Origin: an uncultured Opitutaceae bacterium
GTDB taxonomy: Bacteria > Verrucomicrobiota > Verrucomicrobiae > Opitutales > Opitutaceae
Assembly: GCA_946482625.1 (NCBI GenBank)
Contig: CAMLSH010000015.1
Coordinates: forward strand, 1 to 19,827
Length of the DNA: 19,827 nt
Direction of reading: 5' to 3'
Under the pieces are notes generated by a model, which saw only the letters and a list, made by a program, of their open reading frames with translations, was not told the DNA's origin and did not search any database. Position 1 is the first letter of the stretch, and each line of letters opens with the position of its first letter. This document shows positions 6,343-12,354 of the stretch, piece by piece. A program made the translations under genes and the position numbers.

Positions 6343-8244
6343 CTAATTCTTAAAACGCAGCGGAAGCGTGCCGAGCGTTTGAGTGATGTCGGGAAAACCG
6401 CGGCAGGGAGCCGGGCGGCCGAGTATTTTTTGGGCGCCGCGCGGCCAGCCGGCGGAGCGCAGCACGGTCACGCCGTCGGTAAGCGTAACATCCTGGACCG
6501 CGACTTGACCGAGTCCGCGGACAGCAATGCGGAGCGGAGCGGCGGGATCTTCAACCGGCGTGGAAAAAAGCCGGGAGATCGCCGTGCGCGGGCGGGCAGC
6601 CTCGGCACGGAATTCGATGGTGTGGCGGGCGTGCAGCTCCTGCCAGGCGCCATCGGGTAGTTGGTGTTCAACGACGACCTTCTGCAGCGCCGGAGCGATA
6701 TTTACCACGGTGAAAGCCAGCTGCCAGCGTCCGCAGACGGGTGTGGCAGTGAAGGCGAAAGCTGGTTCGTGGCGGACGGCGCGGAGCCAATCGCGCCACG
6801 CGTGGAGGCGGGCGGTGTCGGCGTCCAGGATAAGCTCGTTTTGGCCATGCGCGCGGGGATCGCGGGTGCGTGTCCACATGGCGCGGACGGCGCGACGGGC
6901 GGCGCGGAGGTCCTGAGCGAACGCGGTGGCGGATTGCTCGGCGGCGCGGAGAAGTGCGCGCGAGTTCAGTTCGCGCCGCAACGCGAAGACGGTCGCCGCG
7001 GCGTTCGAGACAAAGGCGTCGCGCGCCTCAAGGTAATCGAGAAAATCAAGGCTGGCGGCGAGCGGGGCGGGTAAGGTGGAGCGCACAGTCCGAGCGCGCT
7101 TTCCGGAGGCAGCTGCGAGCGGCTGGAGTTTCCTGGCTGGCGTGGCGCGGACATCCCAGCGGTCGTTGAGCTCCCAGCGGGCGTAACCGGTGAAAGCCCG
7201 GGAATCGGCGGCGAGCGCCGCGCGGGCGGCGGTATTCGCTCCGCGGCGACCGAAGACGCGCGCGAAACCCCGGGTCAGCATCGCCTGATCGTCGTCGGCG
7301 ATTTCGGGATCGAGCCAGAGGCTGGCGGCGGCGGCGTCCACCACGGTGGTTATCTCCAATGCGAGACGGTAAGGCTCCCACGAAGTGACGAGGAAGCCTG
7401 CGGCTTTGTTCTTTTCGCAGCGGCGCCACCAGGACCGGAGATTGGCGAGGCGATCTTTGAACAGCGGAAGCGGTTCGTAGCGGAAGGCGCCGTTCATCGG
7501 GCAGCCCCAGTACTCGATGCCCCGCGCGCGCAGCGGGGTGGCGAGATTGCTTTCGGCGAAGTTGAACAACTCGACGCGCGGATGGCGCGTGAAGGGGTAA
7601 TAGTACCAATCGTACGCGATGATATCGCGCGGGAGACGCGGAATGGCGGATGGGATGAAGTTGAGCATGTCGGCCCAAAGTCCGAGACGGAGCCCGCGCG
7701 AAGAGGCGAGCGTGTGCAGGCGATCGACGTGGCCGGCGAAGTGGGTGGCGAGTCCGCGGTCTGCGATTTCGGCGCGGCAGTGCGGGCATTTCCCGAGGTG
7801 GAAGGATTCGTCGAGGCCTACGTGGACTTTCCCGGCGGTGCAAAACGGAGCGGTGTCGCGTAACAATTTTTCGGCGACGCCGAGTGTGTCGGGGTGAAGC
7901 GGGCAGATCTGGCCGCGGGGAAGCGGAGAGCCGTCGGGGGCGCGGAGTTCGTTGAGATCGCGGAGCTCCGGGACCTTGATCAGGTACTGGGTGTGGCCGA
8001 GGAGATTGACGATAGGGACGGTGCGAATGCCGTGGCGGGCGGCGGTGTCCACGAGGCGGCGGAGGTCGCGGTGCGAATAGGCGTCGGCGCGGGCGATTGC
8101 CGGAAGCGACGGGTATTCTACGGCGTCTTCAAGATGCAGATACAGCTCTTGATAACCCCACTCGGCGTAGCGCGGGAGGAGCTTGAGCAGGATGTCGAGA
8201 CGCTCGACCTGACGGGCGAGATCCCATTGGAAAGCGCGGACCAT
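6343..8244 (-). CDS. GH20-like beta-N-acetylhexosaminidase-superfamily protein, probably cytoplasmic
   Basis: A 633-residue protein. I chose the ATG at 8244 because the sequence from MVRAFQWDLARQ onward is family-like, while the in-frame upstream part is proline-rich, has no homology signal and would overlap the next gene. The GH20-type barrel is supported by AEWGYQELYLHLED (27-40), VPIVNLLGHTQYL (76-88) and the diagnostic HVGLDE at 141-146, where Asp145 polarises the substrate acetamido group and Glu146 is the acid in true hexosaminidases. Aromatic pocket residues follow in GLWADM, YWGCPMNG and TSWEPY. About 250 C-terminal residues form an Ala/Arg-rich helical part and then a beta-rich end. 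No signal peptide is visible, so it probably acts on imported amino sugars. The exact substrate is unknown. Confidence 0.78.
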   Translation of the reverse strand: MVRAFQWDLARQVERLDILLKLLPRYAEWGYQELYLHLEDAVEYPSLPAIARADAYSHRDLRRLVDTAARHGIRTVPIVNLLGHTQYLIKVPELRDLNELRAPDGSPLPRGQICPLHPDTLGVAEKLLRDTAPFCTAGKVHVGLDESFHLGKCPHCRAEIADRGLATHFAGHVDRLHTLASSRGLRLGLWADMLNFIPSAIPRLPRDIIAYDWYYYPFTRHPRVELFNFAESNLATPLRARGIEYWGCPMNGAFRYEPLPLFKDRLANLRSWWRRCEKNKAAGFLVTSWEPYRLALEITTVVDAAAASLWLDPEIADDDQAMLTRGFARVFGRRGANTAARAALAADSRAFTGYARWELNDRWDVRATPARKLQPLAAASGKRARTVRSTLPAPLAASLDFLDYLEARDAFVSNAAATVFALRRELNSRALLRAAEQSATAFAQDLRAARRAVRAMWTRTRDPRAHGQNELILDADTARLHAWRDWLRAVRHEPAFAFTATPVCGRWQLAFTVVNIAPALQKVVVEHQLPDGAWQELHARHTIEFRAEAARPRTAISRLFSTPVEDPAAPLRIAVRGLGQVAVQDVTLTDGVTVLRSAGWPRGAQKILGRPAPCRGFPDITQTLGTLPLRFKN

Positions 8245-8320
8245 GTTCGAGGACGGAGGCGGATGTCGGAGCGGACTGAGAAAATAGGACGAGGTGGCGG
8301 CGCAGCGCCCGCCCGCTGAA

Positions 8321-8800
8321 TCAAGACGGGAGCAGGGATGGAGCGACGTGCCAGCGGACGGCCCAGGTGGCGCCGTCGGCGGAGGACAGGGCGAGGACGG
8401 CGCCTTTTTCGAAGACGAAGGCGGCGGCAAGACCGGAGCGGCCGGTGACGAGTAACGTGGCGAGGGCGCTCAAATGCGGTTCATGGCCGACGATCGCGAG
8501 CACGAGCGTGGGAGCGAGTGTGGCGATGCGCGCGGCCATTTTCTCAGGTTTGTCTTCGGGACGGAGTGCGAGGGTCTCGCGAAGGGCGGCGAGTGGGACG
8601 ACCGGGCGGAGGCGTTCGGCGGTTTCGCGAGCGCGGACGAGCGGGCTGTGCCAGATTTCGGCGGGGGTGAACGCCCGGTTGCCTTGGAAAAACGCGGTGA
8701 GCCGACGGCACTCGTCGACGCCTTGCGCACTGAGGGGACGGAGAGGGTTCTCCTCTTCGGTGACGGCGTGGGCGTGGCGCACGAGATAGATGACGGGCAT
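8321..8800 (-). CDS. sixA: SixA-like histidine phosphatase
   Basis: A 159-residue protein of the histidine phosphatase superfamily. The RHG-type motif LVRHAHA puts the phospho-accepting His at residue 9 beside Arg8. SPLVRARETAE at 52-62 and IVGHEPHL at 103-110 (His106) complete the active site. The length and the VGHEP motif fit SixA, which removes phosphate from histidine of phosphotransfer domains, and the hybrid kinase encoded farther right would be a possible but unproven partner. The start at 8800 is fixed by an AGGTGA Shine-Dalgarno seven bases upstream, one of the few clear ones in the window. The gene is 76 bp upstream of the GH20-like gene and may be cotranscribed with it. Confidence 0.85.
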   Translation of the reverse strand: MPVIYLVRHAHAVTEEENPLRPLSAQGVDECRRLTAFFQGNRAFTPAEIWHSPLVRARETAERLRPVVPLAALRETLALRPEDKPEKMAARIATLAPTLVLAIVGHEPHLSALATLLVTGRSGLAAAFVFEKGAVLALSSADGATWAVRWHVAPSLLPS

Positions 8801-8807
8801 GAGAAGA

Positions 8808-8813
8808 TCACCT
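8808..8813 (-). promoter_or_regulatory. Ribosome binding site of the SixA-like gene
   Basis: AGGTGA on the minus strand lies seven bases before the ATG at 8800. It settles the start against a longer in-frame reading from 8911. Confidence 0.65.
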
Positions 8814-8946
8814 GTGACGGAGCTTCGCGACGGTTTCAATTCTTTGGGTGCGATTTCGCGGAGTCTTCCGTCGCACCTGCGAAGGGAGACGGCATCGCAA
8901 GGCGAAGGCACGCAGGGTCGGGCGAGAGGGTAAGCAAGAACTCGGG

Positions 8947-8966
8947 CCCGGACCGGCGTATCCGGG
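8947..8966 (-). terminator. Hairpin just after the dienelactone-hydrolase gene
   Basis: CCCGGA (8947-8952) pairs with TCCGGG (8961-8966) across an 8-base loop, two bases after the stop codon on the minus strand. A modestly T-rich stretch (TTCTTGCTT) follows in the direction of transcription. It is probably a weak terminator separating this gene from the SixA-like gene. Confidence 0.4.
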
Positions 8967-8968
8967 AA

Positions 8969-9757
8969 TCAATGCTTAGTTTCGGTTGAGGCAGCGCTAG
9001 TGGCGAGTTGTTCGCCGTCGCCGAGTTTGCGGCGGAAAAGTTGCACGGCCATGCCGAGGGTGAGATGCGCGAGTTCGGCGTCGTAGCGATAGCCTTCGTC
9101 GCGGAGGAAGGCGTGGGCGCCGTTGAACTCATGCCAGGTGAAATGGGTGCCGGCGGCGGTGAGCGCGGTGTAGATTTTGGCGCGACCTTCGCCGGGGACG
9201 TGCGGGTCCTGGCGGCCCCAGATCATCATGAGTTCGCCTTTGAGCTCGGGAATGCGGTCGAGCGAGTTGTCGGACATGCCTTTGCCCAGGCCTCGCTTGT
9301 GGATGTCGGTCGCGTAGAAACAGACTGCGGCGGAAACGCCGGGGTTCATGGCGGCACGGAAGGCCAGGTGGCCGCCGATGCAGATGCCCATCGTGCCGAG
9401 GTGGCCGTTGCAGGCGTCGTGGGTTTTTAAGTACGCGAGGACGGCGCGGGCGTCGGCGTCGTAGGCGGAGAGTTCTTTGGTTGTTTTGAGAGCGTTGCCG
9501 CGATCGGCGCCAGCCTGGTCGTAGGCGAGGACGGCGCCAGCGGGTTCGAACTCGTGGTAGATTTCGGGGACGGCGACGACGAAGCCGTGGCCGGCGAGGA
9601 AGGCAGCGGTGCGGCGGATGGGCGCGGTGACTTGGAAAATTTCCGAGTAGAGGAGGATGCCGGGGTAGCGACCGGGTGCGGCAGGGCGGAAGACATGCGT
9701 GCGCATCGGGCCGGTCGGCGTGGCGAGTTCAACGAAGGTGGCTTCTTGAAGAGTCAT
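8969..9757 (-). CDS. Dienelactone hydrolase family protein (alpha/beta hydrolase)
   Basis: A 262-residue protein, slightly longer than typical dienelactone hydrolases (about 235). The Cys-Asp-His triad is visible: Cys126 in GICIGG (124-129), Asp184 in WGRQDPHVP (180-188) and His215 in GAHAF. Glu39 in LYSEIF matches the Glu that contacts the nucleophile in the family. The enzymes hydrolyse lactones or esters in the cytoplasm, classically in aromatic degradation, but many genome copies have unknown substrates. No other aromatic-catabolism genes are seen here. I chose the ATG at 9757 because the extra upstream residues look unstructured. The gene is divergent from the DUF1080 operon and shares its control region. 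Confidence 0.85.
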   Translation of the reverse strand: MTLQEATFVELATPTGPMRTHVFRPAAPGRYPGILLYSEIFQVTAPIRRTAAFLAGHGFVVAVPEIYHEFEPAGAVLAYDQAGADRGNALKTTKELSAYDADARAVLAYLKTHDACNGHLGTMGICIGGHLAFRAAMNPGVSAAVCFYATDIHKRGLGKGMSDNSLDRIPELKGELMMIWGRQDPHVPGEGRAKIYTALTAAGTHFTWHEFNGAHAFLRDEGYRYDAELAHLTLGMAVQLFRRKLGDGEQLATSAASTETKH

Positions 9758-9839
9758 GAGGGGAGTGTGTGTTGAGACGGAGAGTTGGGGCGAAGCCTTT
9801 CCGGGAGACAACTGAGGAGCGAGTGGATGAGACGGAAAG

Positions 9840-9858
9840 TGTCACGTAATACGTGACA
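9840..9858. promoter_or_regulatory. Perfect 19-bp palindrome in a divergent promoter region
   Basis: TGTCACGTAATACGTGACA has two perfect 9-bp arms around a single central A. It lies 82 bp from the dienelactone-hydrolase start and 99 bp from the DUF1080 start, within a 200-bp gap that otherwise shows no clear motif. This is the size and symmetry of a dimeric regulator site, so it may control one or both divergent units. The cognate regulator is unknown and no regulator gene lies beside it. Confidence 0.6.
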
Positions 9859-9957
9859 GTGGCAGAGGGACGGAGCGGCGTTACGGAGTGGAGGTGGCGT
9901 GGCGGGTGGAGTGGGAATGCGTTTGCGCAGGGGAAGGCGGGGGCGTACTTCGGGAGC

Positions 9958-10815
9958 ATGATTGTCAAACGCTTGGTGCTGGTTCTGGCGGTGTGGTGGG
10001 CGGCGACGTCGCTGGGATATGCCGGGCAGCAGCGGCTTTTGTTCAACGGACGAGATTTGACGGGCTGGGAGACGTGGTTGTGGACGCCGCTTGCGTCCAG
10101 CGAGGTACCGGGGATGGAGCGCGATGCGAAAGGGAATTACTCGAAGGCGCTCGGGGTGAATAACGATCCGCTCGGTGTGTTCACCGTGGAAACGGTGGAC
10201 GGGGCTCCGGCGATCCATGTATCGGGGGAGGGATTTGGGACGTTGACGACGCTGGAGGCGTTTTTGAATTACCGGCTGAGCGTGCAGTTCAAGTGGGGCG
10301 AAAAGAAATTCGGCGCGGCGAACAAGCCGCGAAATGGCGGGATTCTTTATCATGCGCATGGCCGGCACGGCGAGGTGGGCGACCGCTGGATGAACGCGCA
10401 TCAGTACCAGATCGAGGAGGGCGGGTGCGGCGATTATATCGGTGTGGGTGCGGTGACCGCAGATGCGCCGGCAAAAGCGGGTGAGAACAAGCGCCGGCGG
10501 TACGATCCGGCGGGGGACGTTTTCTCCTTTAGCGGCAATGTGAAAGATGCGGCGAAGTGTTTGCGCGGCGACGGGGAAGAAGCGGTGGCGGGGCGGTGGA
10601 ACACGCTGGAGCTGTACTGTGTGGGCGATGAGATCGTGCAGGTTCTCAATGGGACGGTGACGGCGAGGCTGACGGCATCGCGAAAGGAGAACGGCGAGGC
10701 GCTGACGGGGGGGCGGATCGCGCTGCAGATCGAGGCGGCGGAGATTTATTTCCGGGAGATCGCGGTCGAGTCGCTGAGTGCGATGCCGGAGGCGTTGCGG
10801 GTGGCGGGAAAATGA
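9958..10815 (+). CDS. Secreted DUF1080 protein (3-keto-disaccharide hydrolase-like, LamG-type fold)
   Basis: A 285-residue protein beginning with a signal peptide (MIVKRLVLVLAVWWAATSLGYA) that fixes the start at 9958. LFNGRDLTGWETW (28-40) is the hallmark opening of PF06439, and GGILYHAHGR (127-136) followed by HQYQIEEGGCGDYIGVG (148-164) is its core. Members have a concanavalin-like beta sandwich and are linked to hydrolysis of 3-keto-glycosides; they are abundant in planctomycetes and verrucomicrobia. The protein is probably periplasmic or cell-surface. Its end overlaps the sulfatase-like gene by ATGA, implying translational coupling. No 3-dehydrogenase (GFO/IDH/MocA type) is next door, so the source of keto-sugar is not explained here. 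Confidence 0.85.
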   Translation: MIVKRLVLVLAVWWAATSLGYAGQQRLLFNGRDLTGWETWLWTPLASSEVPGMERDAKGNYSKALGVNNDPLGVFTVETVDGAPAIHVSGEGFGTLTTLEAFLNYRLSVQFKWGEKKFGAANKPRNGGILYHAHGRHGEVGDRWMNAHQYQIEEGGCGDYIGVGAVTADAPAKAGENKRRRYDPAGDVFSFSGNVKDAAKCLRGDGEEAVAGRWNTLELYCVGDEIVQVLNGTVTARLTASRKENGEALTGGRIALQIEAAEIYFREIAVESLSAMPEALRVAGK

Positions 10816-12191
10816 AGCGCAAGCCGAACGTCCTGTGGGTTGTGACGACGCAGTGGCGGGCGCAGGCAACCGGTTATGCGGGCGATCCGAATGCGCGTAC
10901 CCCGTTTCTGGATGCGCTGGCGGCGGAGGCGGTTAATTTCACGCAGGCGGTGACGCCGCATCCGTTCGGGCCGTTTGCGAGGGCGGCATTGCTGACGGGC
11001 GTGTTGTCACCGGAGAACGGCGTGCGGGATTATTTCGATCCGCTGCCGGCGCAGTCGCGAACGATCGCGCATGAGCTGGGCGAGCGAGGGTATGCGACGG
11101 CGTTTTTTGGGAAGTGGCATTTGTGGAAACGCGATCCGGCAGCGCCGCTTGTTGGGGACGCGCATGCACGAATCGTGGTGCCGCCGGAGGCCCGGGGCGG
11201 ATTTGAGTTTTGGGAGGGGTTTGAGAGCGGCTTTTTACTGAACGATCCGTGGCTGCATGGGAGCGCCCGTGAGGCACCGGAAAGGGTTGAGGGGTATCAG
11301 AGTGACGTTGTATGCGGGCGCGCGGGGGAATGGCTTGTGCGGAGGCCGAAGGCCGAAGGTCGAATGCCGAAGGGGACGGCCGCGAAGCCGTGGTTTTGTG
11401 TGGTGAGCCTGGAGGCACCGCATCCGCCGTACGATGCGCCGGCGGCGGGTGTCTCAGTGAAACGGGCGGAGGAAATTTCGCTATCGGCGAACGTGCCGCG
11501 CGGAGGAGCCGTTGAGGCGAAGGCGCGGCGGGAGCTGGCGGGGTATTATGCGCACATCGAGGCGACGGATGCGGCGATCGGGCGGTTGGTCGCGGAACTA
11601 AAAACGGGCGGAGTGTGGGAGGATACGGTCGTGGTGTTCACGTCGGTGCACGGGGACATGCACGGGGCTCACGGGTTGTTTCGAAAAGGATGGCCGCACG
11701 AAGAGGCGGTGCGGGTGCCGTTGCTGGTGAAAACGGCGGGCGGCAGGGAATCGCGCGAAGGAGGCGGCGGAGCGCGTGCAAGCATGCTGGCCTACGAAGG
11801 CCGGCGGTGCGAAGAGGCGGTGTCACTTGTGGATTTGGGGCGAATGACGCTGCGGTTTGCGGAGAGCTCGACGGAGGCGGTGCGCGAGCGGGACGTGACG
11901 GCGGACGACGGGCGGAGGGTGTCGCGAGACGTGGAGGCAGAACGCGTGCGCACACCTTTGTCTACGGGAGCGGGTGCGGCGAAGATCTCGATGCCCAGTG
12001 TCGTGGCATTACCGCATCAGTGTGACCGCGTGTGGCGGGGAGTCCGCACGCCGACGCGAAAGCTGGTGTTGAATGCGGATGGCACGCCTTGGCTGTTCTT
12101 CGATCTGGAGAACGATCCTATGGAGATGAAGAATCTTGTGGGGGATTCCGAGTGGGCGGAGGAGATCTCGCTTTTGGCGAAAGACGTTTAA
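10812..12191 (+). CDS. Sulfatase-fold protein lacking catalytic and metal-binding residues (probable pseudoenzyme)
   Basis: A 459-residue protein with a clear alkaline-phosphatase/sulfatase fold: PNVLWVV (5-11), TPFLDALAAEAVNFTQA (30-46), ARAALLTG (56-63), FGKWHLW (99-105), SLEAPHPPYD (199-208), VVVFTSVHGD (273-282) and EEAVRVPLL (297-305). Several essential residues are replaced: Gly53 sits where the formylglycine-forming Cys or Ser belongs, Phe55 replaces the Pro of CxPxR, Thr13 replaces the metal-binding Asp of TDQQR-type sulfatases, and Val279 replaces the Asp of SDHGD. Arg57, Lys101, His103, His204, His280 and Lys292 are kept. It should therefore not work as a normal sulfatase; it may bind a sulfated or other ligand, or use another chemistry. 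No signal peptide is seen. A 7-bp tandem repeat lies inside the gene. It ends 94 bp before a terminator hairpin. Confidence 0.82.
   Translation: MKRKPNVLWVVTTQWRAQATGYAGDPNARTPFLDALAAEAVNFTQAVTPHPFGPFARAALLTGVLSPENGVRDYFDPLPAQSRTIAHELGERGYATAFFGKWHLWKRDPAAPLVGDAHARIVVPPEARGGFEFWEGFESGFLLNDPWLHGSAREAPERVEGYQSDVVCGRAGEWLVRRPKAEGRMPKGTAAKPWFCVVSLEAPHPPYDAPAAGVSVKRAEEISLSANVPRGGAVEAKARRELAGYYAHIEATDAAIGRLVAELKTGGVWEDTVVVFTSVHGDMHGAHGLFRKGWPHEEAVRVPLLVKTAGGRESREGGGGARASMLAYEGRRCEEAVSLVDLGRMTLRFAESSTEAVRERDVTADDGRRVSRDVEAERVRTPLSTGAGAAKISMPSVVALPHQCDRVWRGVRTPTRKLVLNADGTPWLFFDLENDPMEMKNLVGDSEWAEEISLLAKDV
11344..11371 (+). repeat. Four tandem 7-bp units inside the sulfatase-like gene
   Basis: The units are GGCCGAA, GGCCGAA, GGTCGAA and TGCCGAA, end to end. 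They encode a basic, flexible loop (residues about 178-187) between the WLV helix and the strand leading to the conserved APHPP motif. Because seven is not a multiple of three, gain or loss of one unit would shift the frame. Confidence 0.8.
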
Positions 12192-12285
12192 CGGCGTCGG
12201 GTGTCGGGTGTTTGCCCGCTGAAGGAGTGGATTTTATGCGGTCCGTCAGGCTGATGGATGGCGCGGACGGCGAGACGCGGGCATG

Positions 12286-12316
12286 AAAAAGGCCCGCCAG
12301 TACCCGGCGGGCCTTT
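12286..12316 (-). terminator. Strong intrinsic terminator of the TonB-receptor gene
   Basis: AAAGGCCCGCC (12288-12298) and GGCGGGCCTTT (12306-12316) form an 11-bp perfect stem with a 7-base loop. Read on the minus strand it ends in a five-T run, 39 bases after the receptor stop codon. It may also stop plus-strand transcription from the sulfatase-like operon, since the stem itself is symmetric. Confidence 0.85.
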
Positions 12317-12354
12317 GCGAGAAGAGTACGACGACTCAGCTTGTCGAATACACG

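Noticed and set aside
11344..11371. CRISPR-like short repeats
   Set aside because: The units are 7 bp with no spacers, so this is a tandem microsatellite, not a CRISPR array.
12197..12219. Small repeat and hairpin after the sulfatase-like gene as its terminator
   Set aside because: Two GTCGGGT units and a 5-bp stem with a wobble pair are too weak; the 12286-12316 hairpin is the better stop signal.
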